Source: Cavenderia fasciculata (taxonomy: Eukaryota > Evosea > Eumycetozoa > Acytosteliales > Cavenderiaceae). Taken from it: a stretch of 64,000 nucleotides of DNA. Of the stretch, positions 1 to 11,499 are shown piece after piece. The stretch's first letter is position 1; the number at the start of each line of letters is the position of its first letter. The DNA lies in the NCBI RefSeq assembly GCF_000203815.1, contig NW_004457737.1, positions 2,046,001-2,110,000 on the forward strand, written 5' to 3'. Under the pieces are notes generated by a model. That model was not told where the DNA came from and made no database searches. It saw only the letters and a program-made list of their open reading frames with translations. The position numbers and the translations under genes are program-made.

Positions 1-3000
1 ATTATTAAATGCTTGGGAAATTGTTGAAATAATTATCGTATGATTATTATTATTACTATTATTATTTTTTATGTTGTTGATGATAGGTTGTAAATCGTTA
101 TCATTATCTTTATCTGTTTTGTTTTCTTTTAAGAAACTATCCAATTCGACATCACTGTCACTGTCATTTTCTTTTTCCTTGTTGTTTACACCATTTATAT
201 TTTCGTTGATCTTGTTGTTATTATTATTAATATTTTGATTTTGATTTGACTTTCTATTTTGATCATCATTTTCATCAACTATTAATTCCAAATCACCACA
301 TTGACTTCCATGAATACTATTTTCAATTCTGTTGACACTGTTGGTATTGTGTTGTTCTTCGACAACTGAATTAATGTCAGAATGAGTATCTGAAAAGTTC
401 AATGGCAAGTCTTCGAGATGACATGGAGTTGTATTGATCTTTTTCTGATGAGCCTTTGAATGTAATTCGACCAGTTCCTCTTCGTCGCTATATTCATCCT
501 CACTATCTTCGCAAATAACTTCTGCCACATAATGTTGTCGATGTTGTCCACCGTCAAGTACATTATGAACACTAGAGATATCAATTGTACTTCTACTCTT
601 CTTTCGATAGAAATGGTTGTTGGGTGTAACATCCATTCCATTGATCAATGCCAATGAAGAGGTAGAGTCTGTCAAACTACCCAGCGAGAGGTCAAGACTA
701 ATATCGCTAGAAATCGATGAGTTGATACTAGTTGTAATCTTTTTGTCCCTACTGTCGACAATGACAATAGTGTCTCCACTTTGACCCATACTTGGAGGCT
801 CGGGTGTGCTCTCGCCGCTGTGGAGTGGTTGTGGTAGTATCGACGATTGACGTTGTTGCATTGGATGTTTGACAATACGATGGCCACTTGGCAAAACATT
901 CATCTTGGCAAGTGAAGAGTGAATATCCTCGGCTGAAAACGATAGTTTACGGGGTGATCGGCCTGAACTACCATCGGCGAGGTTCAAAGACATGAGATTG
1001 GGGGTGTTGGGTAAACTGCCGACCACAAATTGATCTTTTGCTCCTCTGCCAAACAGTTGTGGACTAGTTCCTGAATTGGGAGAGGTGACTTTTTGGTTCG
1101 ACGTGTATATGGGGATACGCTTGATATTATTGTTGCTACTGTTCATCGACATGATCTTGGATGACTTGGGGGGTACTGGAGGAGCGGGCAGTTGTTTTTT
1201 CGTTGGTAGATCACCTGCACTGAAATTGAGTGACGAAGACATCATGGGAACAGGACTTCCTGTATCCATCGATCTTGTATTGTGTCCAATAGTAATCTTG
1301 AAGAGGCTTGGCGAAGACGCCGAAAAAGAAGAAGGTGAAGCAGAGCTAGTGGGTGAAAAGAGGTCGGGAGATTCTGGTCGTTCCGTCTTGAATCGTCTCC
1401 AACCATTACGGAGAGGGATTGATTTGCCAGTGCTTGCACCTCCCATCATGGCACTACCAATCGATTGGCATTGGTTATCAATAAATTCCTTAACCTCTAC
1501 CAAAAAGAGTGCACTAATGGGACGATGATCACTCTCGTAGAGTTCGTGACGACGATAGTTGATTGGTTTGATCGTCTCGCCACGGTAAAGAATACGATCA
1601 GTGTAGGAAGGTGTTCTATTCTTTTCACTTGTATCGTAAACACTCGTTCCAACATCGTATTTGTAGGTGGGTGGGAATGTCAATGGTTGTTCTTGAAATC
1701 CAATAAATACTCTACCAGCTCTTCTTTCATTTAACAGCTGATCGGCTGCATGTAATGTTTGCCATTGCTTATTAAAAATTAATTGTTTTGCTTCATTTTG
1801 TCCCAAATCAATTCTATAATTTAAATCTCCACACCATATTAAACATCTATAAAAAAATAAAAAATAATATTAATAAAATATAATCTATTTTGTTTTATCT
1901 TTTTTGCATACTCATGATCCAAAGGTGATAGATGATTATCAAAAGACATCATTTGAATCTTTTTAAAATCTTTTTCTCTTCTTTCCATTCTTTCATGTGA
2001 AGGTCCAGCTGCCATATGAGTATTTATAAAACAAAAACCAGTTTTATAAATTTGAAATCTTATACCAACTCCTCCTTTATTTCCCTAAAAATAAATAAAT
2101 AAATAAATTTATAAATATAATTATTTATATTATTTTGATTTTTTGATTTACTTACAATACCCATTGCACCACAAGCAACTTTTTGACCATGTTTTTCCTC
2201 AACAAAAGGAGCATGTTCTTCTTTTACATAGACCAATAACATGATACCAACCAAAACTTTACTCATAACCTTTACATATTTGGTACCACCAGTTGACAGT
2301 GATAGAGTTTGTTCGATATCATGTTTCCAAGGATGATATGCGTTCTCCTTGTTATTATTCTTGTCGGCAGCCGTTGCTTTTACAATCGAGCTTGCTTTCA
2401 TATCTACAATCTCTTGTAGACCAATGACTACAACATCTGGTGCAAAATTATTACAAAGTAACCAATTTGCTAGATTGGTCGATCGTTTACCATTACAATT
2501 CCATGATCCAACCCAAACACTAAGATGTTTTCTCATTGAACTTGTAGTAGTATGATTATTATTATTATTATTACTATTATTATTATTGCCAGTATTTAAA
2601 AAATATTGGTCCATTATTAATGGATCCATAACACTTGAAGAATCTTCAACAAATAATGCAGAGCAGTCGCCTGCTGCAAATATATCAGATGCCTTTAATT
2701 TCGGTGGCTTTACGATTAAAGATGGCCACATTCTATTCTTGTTGTTTCCATGTCCCAATTGATAGTAATCACTATTTCCAAATGTATATACTTCGCCGGT
2801 AATCGTTACCAATACAGTATGGTTACTACCCATTGCCACCTTTTTAACCTTTTTATCTTCAACATCTACTTTGATTTTAACAGGTGATACTTGATCTTCT
2901 AAATCTCCATTACCAATTTGACCATATTGATTTGATCCCCAACAATATACTTTGAAATAAAAAATAAATTAAATTTAAATTAATGAATTACTTTTTGTAT

Positions 3001-3910
3001 GTATTTGTTTACTTACAAATTCCTTCTTCAGACAATGCAGATGAATGATAACCTCCAGATGAAATATCTACAATTTTAAAATAGGCATTGTTTTCTCCAC
3101 CGGCCATTGACTTGAGATCGACCAATACAGGGATGACTTTGTTGTTGCGATGTCCAAGTCCGAGCTGTCCAAATTCATTGATACCCCAACTATAGACGGT
3201 GCCTCTTCGTGTGAGACCAATCGTATGCTTTTCTCCAAACGTCACCTTTCTCCAACGAACACGTCCGCCAGACCCTACGCTACTGCTGCTAACATTGAGA
3301 TCGTCGAGGGGAAGTTGGGCAGGTTGTGGTACCATCTGGTTGGCTCTGTCTGATGCCTTTCCATTGGCCAATTGACCATACTTTGCCGATCCCCACATAT
3401 ATAATTCGCCATCCGATGTAATGGCAGCGCCTGTCATTGGACCGGCTACAATCTGTCGTATGTCTGGAGGCAATAATACTCGGAGGGGTACAGCACTCTC
3501 GCTAATGTCTTGTCCGACACCCAGCTGACCCTCATTGTTGTATCCCATAGACCACACGCCATCGTCATCGGTAGACAGTATGGTATGGTTGAGTCCGCAC
3601 GACACTGAATTGACACGCTTTCCCCAAACAATCTTGAAAACGGTCGTATGCTTTCTTCCCAACACCTCTCCCCACATCAAACATTCGTCATTGACTATCG
3701 CAGCTGCATGATTCGCTCCAAGACTCAATTGACTTAGATTGAGTGATAATAGTACACTTGGAGGTGTTGGTAGTTTCTTATCAACATTGTGACATGTATT
3801 TCCTGTTTTACCTAGGTATGTTTAAAAAATGAAATTAATTAGATGTCTACTACTATTTGTCTACTCAACTTACCTTTTCCCCATGTATATAGAATTTTTT
3901 GTATACTCAT
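1..3910 (-). CDS. Dd5P2: RCC1-repeat / inositol polyphosphate 5-phosphatase fusion (3' end outside window)
   Basis: Five exons fit in frame: 3910-3874, 3811-3017, 2949-2156, 2084-1912 and 1846 to beyond position 1, giving at least 1215 codons. The first ~390 residues carry RCC1-type repeats (WGSAKYGQLANG, WGINEFGQLGLG, WGSNQYGQIGNG), which fold as a beta-propeller. A type II inositol 5-phosphatase domain follows, with SWNCNG, GLQE, FINTHMAAG, CGDLNYRI, PSYTDRIL and SDHRP, the usual catalytic and magnesium-binding motifs. It should remove the 5-phosphate from phosphoinositides or inositol phosphates. The last exon encodes ~500 further Ser/Asn-rich residues still open at position 1. RCC1 plus 5-phosphatase is the known architecture of D. 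discoideum Dd5P2; I infer orthology from it. Start chosen because the 37-nt first exon joins in phase. Confidence 0.9.
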
Positions 3911-5181
3911 CGTTAATGATAAATAGATAGATAGGTATATAAAGATAGATAGATAGGTAGATAGAAATACTACTAACTAACTACTTGTTACAAGGCAAGA
4001 AACTACTACTCCTTCTTTCTTGCCTTTTTTGATCTAAACGTTTGTTTGTTTTTAACCTCACGAACAATGATCGATTCTAATCTTTCTTGTCGAGTAATCT
4101 ATATTCCATATATCCTGTTATCTATTATTCTCTCTTTCTCTCTCTTCTCTTCTCTCTCACTCTTACTACTACTACTACTACTACTACTAATACTGCTGCT
4201 AGCTAGCTGTGATGATTGTCAACAACACCTGGGTGTAATGAGTGGAGTGACTGATTGATTGATTGGAATGATGACTAAAGATTTCAAATAATACGAGGAT
4301 TTAGATCGACAGTTATTGGTTGGTTTGATGGATGGATGGATGTGGTTTGTGGTATATGTGGTAAGCGTTATATATGGTTGTGGTAGGTCGTGTTAGAATG
4401 TGAGTGGGAATGTGAGTGTGTGAGATATTGTCGTTGTTTGTTTGGTTTCTCTTTTCTTATTTTATCCACGCTATCTTTTCCGAGACTATACTCTATAAAT
4501 AAATAAATAATATTAAAAAAAAAGAACTTAAGAAGGAAGGAGAGGGATAAGTTGTTAGACTTTTTGATTACACAGACAAGCTCGAAAAGCAGGTCGAAAC
4601 AACAACAATGCCTCCTGAGTACGGATTTTTATTTTTTTATTTTTTTCTCTTTTTTTTTCAAAGAAGCCTCTTGAACCAAAGGCAACGACACAATCGAGTC
4701 AGTCGAGCAGACGGTTCTTACCAACAAACAAACAACAAACAAATACTCAAATACTCTAAACCTCCTACCCAGGGAAATACTACTACTACACATAACACGA
4801 ATAATATGTTTAAAGGGGTTATGTAAAAAATCTTAAAGGTTGTTTTGGAAATGGACCTTTTTGAATATTTATTTATTTATTTAAAACAGATACAATTGAA
4901 TATATATATATAACCTTTAAAGTTGTAAAGATGTATACATGGAATTCAAAATGACAATATTTAATTTAATTGGGTAGGGATAGTTTAAATCGGTATCGAT
5001 CTACTTTTTTTTAAAATACAATCTCTCCCACTACTTTACTTTTTTGACAACAAAACTCTTCTCTTTCTTAATTTATCACCGCGTAGAATTAAACTATGGG
5101 TGGAGAGAAACCAATAAATATTAATAATTAATTCGAATTATATTAAAATTGGCAATATTTATTTATTTAGAAATAATAATA
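3911..5181. other. Intergenic region upstream of the 5-phosphatase gene
   Basis: It contains GATA/CT microsatellites, a (CTA)n run near 4166-4197, T-rich tracts and a (TATA)n run near 4900. Besides the weak small ORF at 4608, no gene, tRNA or other structured element was recognised. Confidence 0.5.
4608..4826 (+). CDS. Possible small hydrophilic protein, unrecognised
   Basis: An ATG in an A-rich context opens 72 codons. Bases 4619-4663 form a possible 45-nt intron (GTACGG to TTTCAAAG) whose removal keeps the same frame and leaves a 57-residue Gln/Asn/Arg-rich peptide. No family was recognised. The T-rich tract would encode an odd Phe run if unspliced, which argues for splicing if this is a gene at all. 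It may be only a transcript leader. Confidence 0.2.
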   Translation: MPPEYGFLFFYFFLFFFQRSLLNQRQRHNRVSRADGSYQQTNNKQILKYSKPPTQGNTTTTHNTNNMFKGVM

Positions 5182-5418
5182 ATGATAAAATACCCATTAA
5201 TTATTTTACTATCAACCTTTTTAATATTGGTGGTTCTCTTTCAAGAAGGAGGACTATGTTTGGCATCACCAACACAAACTTTAGATTGTCAATCATGTTT
5301 ATTGAATGCTCAATTAAGATATGGACAATGTATGAAAGAAAGTACGGATGAAAAACACTGCAAGTTTAAATACACTATAGATCTATTGCCATGTGAAGAA
5401 TTTTGTACCCCAGATTAG
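5182..5418 (+). CDS. Small secreted six-cysteine peptide, copy A
   Basis: A 78-residue protein starts at the first true ATG. Residues 1-~28 form a strong hydrophobic signal peptide ending near LCLASP. The mature part holds six cysteines in the order C-x2-C-x10-C-x9-C-x10-C-x3-C, starting at CQSC. Genes at 5791 and 55476 encode the same spacing with little other identity, so this looks like a fast-evolving secreted, disulfide-bonded family. No known family was recognised and the function is unknown. The C-x2-C opening and paired spacing could suggest a saposin-like or helical hairpin fold, but that is only a guess. Confidence 0.7.
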   Translation: MIKYPLIILLSTFLILVVLFQEGGLCLASPTQTLDCQSCLLNAQLRYGQCMKESTDEKHCKFKYTIDLLPCEEFCTPD

Positions 5419-5790
5419 AGAGAGAGAATCCATGTACCCGTCTATTCTTGTTTTGGAATCACTCCACCATTAAAATAAAATAAAAATTATCATCATCAAC
5501 CTATTATTATTATGATCTACAACCACACAATCGATTGCAATTGGATGTTCATTTTTGGGGGATATTATTTCGTGGTGGGGTCTATCAATATTAGTCGGGG
5601 TATATTTCCCCAACTATTTTTAGTAAGTATCCAGTTTAATTAATTATTTGAATTCGAATTTATGTTATATGATATCACATGCCATTTATGATTAACAATC
5701 AATATAAATATAAAAATCTATAGTCTTTAATTTATATTTATAACAATCTATATATATATTTAATTAACTAAATAATTAAAACTAAAAAAA
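5419..5790. other. Spacer between two six-cysteine peptide genes
   Basis: AT-rich DNA containing the 3' end of copy A and the promoter of copy B. A short G-rich patch lies near 5555-5610. No other gene was seen. Confidence 0.5.
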
Positions 5791-6021
5791 ATGGTTAAAT
5801 TATCATTATTATTCCTAATATTTATTTTGATTACTGGATTTTTCATTCAATCTAGTACAGCAGATAGTGAAATTGGATTCACTTGTCGTTCATGTTTAAT
5901 GCATTCTCAATTAAATTATGGAGAATGTTTATTGGCCAATCAAGAACCAGAGAATGATTGTAGAACACGCTACCATATATTATTATTTGAATGTATCGAT
6001 GCTGGATGTGCAAATATATAA
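5791..6021 (+). CDS. Small secreted six-cysteine peptide, copy B
   Basis: A 76-residue protein whose ATG follows an A-run, the usual dictyostelid context. A hydrophobic signal peptide covers residues 1-~24. The mature chain has C-x2-C-x10-C-x10-C-x10-C-x4-C beginning at CRSC. SCLMHSQLNYGEC matches SCLLNAQLRYGQC of copy A, so the pair probably arose by tandem duplication. It ends 33 bp before the 3' end of the convergent gene at 6055. Function unknown. Confidence 0.72.
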   Translation: MVKLSLLFLIFILITGFFIQSSTADSEIGFTCRSCLMHSQLNYGECLLANQEPENDCRTRYHILLFECIDAGCANI

Positions 6022-6054
6022 ATTTAATCAACCTATAAAAGAAATAATTATTTA

Positions 6055-7806
6055 TTAATTAATAATCACACACAACTCTTTTAAATAATATTTAAATAAA
6101 AATTTACCTTGTTTAGGTACCATTGTAATATTTAAAATAGTTCCAATTGATTGAATGGAAATGGAATAAATATTTTCGAGTTGTTGATGTGATGATTTTA
6201 ACTTAAAATCACCTATATCAAAGTAACTACATTTGATAGAGAATAGGGAAAGTGGTTGGAGTTTGCCCTTGTGTCGAAGTAGTAGTTGATCGAGAATTGG
6301 GTCGAAATAGATAGTAGTAAATTGTATGTTGAGCAATCGAAACGATCTAATATACTTTAGTTGTGATACCCAATGAAATGAATTGTTTTTTTGTATTCTC
6401 TCTGTCGCCAGAAGTGAGAAATGGTAGGTTAGTTGAACGTCGAGAGGTACTGTATTGTCACGGGTATTGGCATCCATCAACCTTCCCAACGATGTAAAGC
6501 TACAGTCGGTAACCTTTAATGACTCGAGTTTGGGTGGAAATGTTACAACCAGGCGACCACCCAAAACAAGTGACTTGATGGATTGATTGCTTGAAAAGTT
6601 TAGGGGTTTACTACTGGGTGCTTTGTTTTGTGCTGCCACCGTTAACTTTCTGACGTGGAGTGTCTCGAGTGGCGACAAATCGGCAAGCTTTGCCAACTTT
6701 AGATAAAGGTGAGAAAAGGCATGTCGGTCGGGGGTAGCATAATGGATGTTGATAATGGTGTAAAAAGTGTGGATGAGTTGTGCGACAGTCTTGTCATTAA
6801 TATCTACCCTAGTATCGGTATATTTAATGGTACGGATAGACGGGAATAATGATGGTTGAAGCCATGTCAACATATTTGTTGGATCATCGATATGTTGAAA
6901 CTCTAAACTTTCCAATTTTGTGTTTGATTGTTGAAAGATAGATTGGTAAAACTCGTCACTTGGAGTACCCAAAGGTAGTGAAAAGAATTGAATCACTAGT
7001 CTCTTGGGACACCCCAATTGTATAAAGTCCCGGATCGGTTCGTTCCCGTTCAACAAGACATCGGTCAAACTAGACACTACAAGTGTATCTACATCAAACC
7101 CAGCCGACTTGATCACCTCTGCCTGTTTATCAAGTGAATGAATAGCAGTGCTTTTAACTTGCAAGTAGAGGCTAATAGGGGATTTGATACAACTCTTTCC
7201 ACGTCTTAATACAGAGTCATAAAAGATAGATCTTTTCAATTCAGAGACATTGAATGATTTATCATTGGTATCTAACCCACGTATACTTGATAATTCCTCC
7301 AAGTATTCTTGTATTTGTTCCTTTTCGTGTGTCTCTAATTCCAAACTTGTATTGTAAGTTATATTGGTCAAGTAATCAGTGTGTAGTGGTACACTATATT
7401 GGAACTGGATATGTCTAATCACTCTCCAAACCCTAGTATCAAATACACCCTTTTCTTGGTTCTCCTTTTTCTGTCTTTGTGCACTCTCTCTTTCAATCAT
7501 ATCTTTTGGTGCACTTTTACCAGACTGTCTATTTAGATGATCTAGTATAGTAAATGGTATTGACATTGACAGTACATAACTATGATCAACCCAATCACAA
7601 ATCCATTTAAACCATTGTTTTGATACCAAATCTAATGATAATTTAACTTTCTTTGGTATTAACTTTAGAGTTTAAAAAAGAATGGTAAGTAAGTACATAG
7701 ATACAATACAATACAATACAATGCAAACATATATACTACATACATCACAATTTAATAGTAACTTTAATATTTGTTTTTGAACAATCAGTGGTATGGTAGT
7801 TGTCAT
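6055..7806 (-). CDS. F-box-like / leucine-rich dictyostelid protein
   Basis: Two exons (7806-7744 and 7662-6055; donor GTATGT, acceptor CTCTAAAG) give 556 residues. The N-terminus, MTTTIPLIVQKQILKLLL followed after the junction by LIPKKVKLSLDLVSKQWFKW, has the Leu-rich helix and LVSKQW end of dictyostelid F-box-like proteins. The rest is irregular Leu-rich sequence (SLVLGG, LESLKVTDCSF, RSFRLLNIQF) consistent with degenerate LRRs. Such proteins are usually predicted substrate adaptors for Skp1-cullin ligases, but nothing here proves that. A lysine-rich 3' end after MVPKQ could hide one more short intron. Expressed from a head-to-head promoter with the NAA50 gene. Confidence 0.6.
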
Positions 7807-7816
7807 CCTCTCTCTC

Positions 7817-7851
<35 letters not shown>

Positions 7852-8308
7852 CTTATCATAAAGATAACAACTACTGCTTTGCTTTCCTTTTGTTGGTGTT
7901 CATTAAAAGAATCTTTTCTTTCAATATTCGAATATCTTTGTCTACTTGACAATCTGACTTTTTGTTTTTGGAAGTAGTCACATCACTGATACTAAATACT
8001 ACTATTACTTGTATCTATCTTCGGTGTGTATATCTATATTTGTATAAATATATGTCATATGAAATGACATAGTACAATCGTACTCTTTGGATGACATCGA
8101 AATTTGATGATTTTTTTTTTTATTTATAATTTCCCTCCCATTCTTTTGTGCCGATCAATTTGCAGATATAATCTCTTCATTATTATTATTATTATTACTT
8201 TTGTTAATGACTAGACTATAGAGTATCATTCTTCAAAAAAGTCGATAGATATACAGTAGCAGCAGTTAGTAGTAGTAGTAAATATATAAATAATAGATAA
8301 AAAGAAAG
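7807..8308. promoter_or_regulatory. Divergent intergenic promoter region
   Basis: This 500-bp spacer lies between the start codons of the F-box-like gene and NAA50. It contains a (TCTA)n run near 7814-7852, T-rich tracts and an (ATT)n run near 8180. No defined binding site was recognised. Confidence 0.4.
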
Positions 8309-9059
8309 ATGGCAATCGACTATAGCAGCTTCATTGAACTTGGTGATCTTACAGACAAGAATATTGGTCAATTAAAGTTACTAAATACATCTGTATTACC
8401 AGTATCATATGACGATAAATTCTATCAAAAGATTCTTGCTGCACCATTCATCACTAAACTTGGTATGGATTCAATCAATCAATCAATCAATTAATTAACA
8501 ACACCAACAACAACAACAACAACAACAAACTCGAACGATGAACAATGAAATATGAGATATATCTATGCGATGATCATACGATATCTCAAGTGACAGCTCA
8601 CACATGCAAACACACAGTAGTACTGACATACTACTATACCATACTATATAATATTCAGCATTTTACAATGATGTACTTGTAGGAGCTGTTTCATGCAGAG
8701 TAGATCCACCAGTCAATGCTGGTGAACCACAAACCCTTTATATAATGACATTTTGCGTGTTGGCAGCCTACAGAAAGCTTGGTATTGGAAAGAAACTCTT
8801 GGAGTTTGTCGAAACAACCTGTGCCAAGAACAACTATTGCAAGGTAACCCTTCACGTACAAGTCAACAGCGATGCCATCGATTTCTACAAGAAATATGAT
8901 TTCACCATTGAATCTACCATTCAAAACTATTACCGTAATATTGAACCTACCGATTGCTACTTGATGGCAAAGCTCATACCAGTAGATCCATCTGCTGTCA
9001 CCACCACTACCACCGCCACCAATCCTGCCGCCAACAACAACAACAAGAATAAAAAGTAA
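8309..9059 (+). CDS. naa50: N-alpha-acetyltransferase 50 (GNAT family)
   Basis: Exons 8309-8462 and 8659-9059 join in phase to give 184 residues. Motifs match human NAA50 along the chain: IELGDLTDKNIGQLKLLN, PVSYDDKFY, NDVLVGAVSCRVD, LYIMTFCVLAAYRKLGIGKK and LHVQVNSDAIDFYKKYDF. RKLGIG is the acetyl-CoA binding R-x-x-G-x-G/A loop. The enzyme acetylates N-termini, typically Met followed by a hydrophobic residue, in the cytosol together with NatA, and supports sister-chromatid cohesion in animals. The Thr/Ala/Asn-rich tail after residue ~165 is extra relative to the family. The intron holds a short (AAC)n run. Confidence 0.93.
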
Positions 9060-9187
9060 ACAAATTAATATTTCTTTATTTTGATATATTATTATAACCC
9101 ATCCCCCTCCCCTCATCCTATATATTTATACATATATATATATATATATATATTTATTTGTAAATATTTATTATTATTATTATTTTT

Positions 9188-9281
9188 AGACTTTGGGTCT
9201 TGAATGATCCAACATTTCGAATTATTTCTTATTTTCCAATAGACCTAGGAACCCAAACAAATCCAGATAGAGTACACTAGT
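9188..9281 (-). pseudogene. Decayed fragment of the Gln-rich paralogue family
   Basis: The stretch resembles the coding segment at 9549-9640 of the neighbouring intact copy: a GGTCTTG.ATGAT block, TTTTCCAATAGA, CCCAAACAAATCCAGATAGAGTA. It carries many substitutions and indels and has no open frame. It lies immediately downstream of the intact copy and looks like an older partial duplicate. Confidence 0.55.
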
Positions 9282-9302
9282 ATATTGGTTATTTATTTAT
9301 AT

Positions 9303-10622
9303 TTAGAATTGATCAAAATGTAAAGATATATTATTAATTGTATTTTTGGTTATTTGTGGTATTCCAAATATTTGTTCCATCTTGTCTTTTTGTTGTTGTT
9401 GTTGTTGATTTTGATTATTATTTCGACTATTAAAGTCAAGAGTTAAAACATTTTTATAATACTCTAATATATTAAATGAAGTTTGAGTAGATATCATTTT
9501 TTTTGAATATCTTGTTTCGATAGAGTGTTGAATGGCAATTAAAGCATTTGGATCTTGGATGATGACCAAATCCAACACTTTGTATTGTTTTTTATCCAAT
9601 AGATGCCCAAACAAATCCAAATAGAGTATACCAATATCGTGTAATTGTTTTTTCTTTCTTTTAGTTGACACAATATTTGTTGTGAGTGGTGGCATATGTG
9701 ATTTGCATTGTTTTATCTTTGTCTTTATAATATCGAAATTGTCGCTTTTACATTGCTGTTGTTGTTGTTGTTGACCAAAATGTAGAGCAAGATCTTTAAT
9801 GTATTGTAAACACAATACCCAATAAAACATGTGTAGGGGGTCTGATTTGTTTCGAACTGGAAATTTGAAATTAAACCGCTCCAAACATTGATCGATAATT
9901 TCCAATCGTTTCTTGGGGCAATCCATCGACTGAATGTATTGATGTAATGCTCTCCAACTTGTCGAGTAATCAAGATGCACAACGATTTTTTGTGAGATAA
10001 TTGCACCACGATCGGCAAGTTTGCTAAAGGTTTCTGGATAATATTTCAAGAGTTGGACCAACTCTAAAATATATAGGTAGCTGAGTCTGGGGTCTTGGAA
10101 AAAGATAGGGACATAGGCTGGAGGGAAACTATCCTCTTGAAATAGAAACAATACGTGTCTATGCCTTATGATGTCATTGTAAAGTAGTCTCTTTCTTGCT
10201 GCTAGTTCGAGTGTTTCTTTGTCTAGTCGTAAATGAGGTACCCAGTTAACATCGCGATACCCATAGCTATAACTTTTAAATTGGTAATCACCAGGTTCAA
10301 TCTTAAAGAGATCACAATCCTCGATAGTTGTATTGTTATAATGTATGCTTAGTGATCTAATGAACTCGATGGCTAAAAGAGGGTCATCTTTGCACATGCT
10401 ATCAATCGATTCTAGTTCATCTCGTGTGATACTATATTTCAACGAAAGCAACTGTTGCATCCTAATTTGATTTAATTGTCTAACATGATGATACACCAAA
10501 CTAGATACATATCGATTTTTAATAAAGATCGATTGAAATAGTTGAAATAATCTTTGATTGTATTGCAATATGCATTGTTGTTGTATTTGTTGGTTGTTTT
10601 GTTGATGTTGTGATTGATTCAT
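9303..10622 (-). CDS. Gln-rich dictyostelid paralogue, copy 1 (intact)
   Basis: A single-exon 439-residue protein starts MNQSQHQQNNQQ. Residues ~25-55 (LFQSIFIKNRYVSSLVYHHV) match the short hydrophobic N-terminal motif seen in dictyostelid ankyrin-like proteins. The rest is helical and includes ELVQLLKYYPETFSKLADRG, short Gln runs and a C-terminal NISLHFDQF. No catalytic motif was seen and the function is unknown. Copies at 12922 and 14187 are close paralogues. The upstream ~150 bp and downstream ~60 bp are also duplicated, so whole units were copied. Confidence 0.75.
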   Translation of the reverse strand: MNQSQHQQNNQQIQQQCILQYNQRLFQLFQSIFIKNRYVSSLVYHHVRQLNQIRMQQLLSLKYSITRDELESIDSMCKDDPLLAIEFIRSLSIHYNNTTIEDCDLFKIEPGDYQFKSYSYGYRDVNWVPHLRLDKETLELAARKRLLYNDIIRHRHVLFLFQEDSFPPAYVPIFFQDPRLSYLYILELVQLLKYYPETFSKLADRGAIISQKIVVHLDYSTSWRALHQYIQSMDCPKKRLEIIDQCLERFNFKFPVRNKSDPLHMFYWVLCLQYIKDLALHFGQQQQQQQCKSDNFDIIKTKIKQCKSHMPPLTTNIVSTKRKKKQLHDIGILYLDLFGHLLDKKQYKVLDLVIIQDPNALIAIQHSIETRYSKKMISTQTSFNILEYYKNVLTLDFNSRNNNQNQQQQQQKDKMEQIFGIPQITKNTINNISLHFDQF

Positions 10623-10784
10623 TGTTACAATGAAGTAAGTGAATGAGAATCTTCATTGTATCTCATCATCGTCATGTTAGACTTGTAGGTGAATGAATGT
10701 AATTTTTGTTCAAAAAAATAGAACTTTGTATCTGAATCTTACTTTCATGTTTATTTATATGTGAAATATTAAAATAGTTAGTTA

Positions 10785-10836
<52 letters not shown>

Positions 10837-11499
10837 TGGTTATTTATATTTAGAATTGATCAAAATGTAAAGATATATTATTTATAGTACTCGAATATAG
10901 TAAATGATGTATGTCTAGTCTGGATAGAGAGTTTAATGGCAGTTAAAGCGAGAGATGCCATATGCACATTGCTCGATAGTGTCCAAGTTTACCATGCGGC
11001 AATTATCTGTTTCCGTACCATTTCCTCAATTACAATATGTAAGGAAAGGGTAAAACAACCACAACCTAAGATAATATCATCAAGAAAGTGTGGTGATAAA
11101 AATGACAATGGTGAACATGCAACTGTTGGAAACCCCATCACTCACGCATCAAATCAGTACCCACTCCCCCGATCCATTGAGAGTTAGTATGAGGGTGGAA
11201 GAATTCTCATACACCCAGATGGCATACTGCCAGCTTCATATGCAACCTTTTTGTTTAGTACATTTAATTTGATTTATTTTAATTATTTTGAATCCCCAAT
11301 CAAAGAGACTGAACAATGATCATTCACTAACTCATAAAACTAGGTCTAATAACGTTTGTACTAAAATATTAATAGTCTATTAGGAAGATTGATCAATCCA
11401 CTTACTTTATTATTTATGTATCCATTTCAATATACAAAATACTTTTATTAGAAATTAAATTATTTCTTCCATTCCAACTTTAATTTATTTATTAAAATC
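10623..11499. other. Spacer with a 3' fragment of the Gln-rich family at ~10834-10950
   Basis: Bases 10834-10880 repeat the 3'-terminal block of the family (TATATTGGTTATTTA, then AATTGATCAAAATGTAAAG). Bases 10880-10950 resemble an interior piece, so the fragment has lost sequence between. An (ATT)n run lies at 10786-10831. Small ORFs at 10936-11272 show no support as genes. The rest is the upstream region of the next gene. Confidence 0.5.

Noticed and set aside
4046-4258. 70-codon ORF with long Leu run
   Set aside because: It reads through CT and CTA microsatellites with no family resemblance.
8691-9116. 141-codon minus-strand ORF
   Set aside because: It lies antisense to the well-supported NAA50 exon 2.
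10936-11272. Small plus-strand ORFs between the Gln-rich copies
   Set aside because: They start inside a decayed family fragment and have no recognisable domain or splice support.
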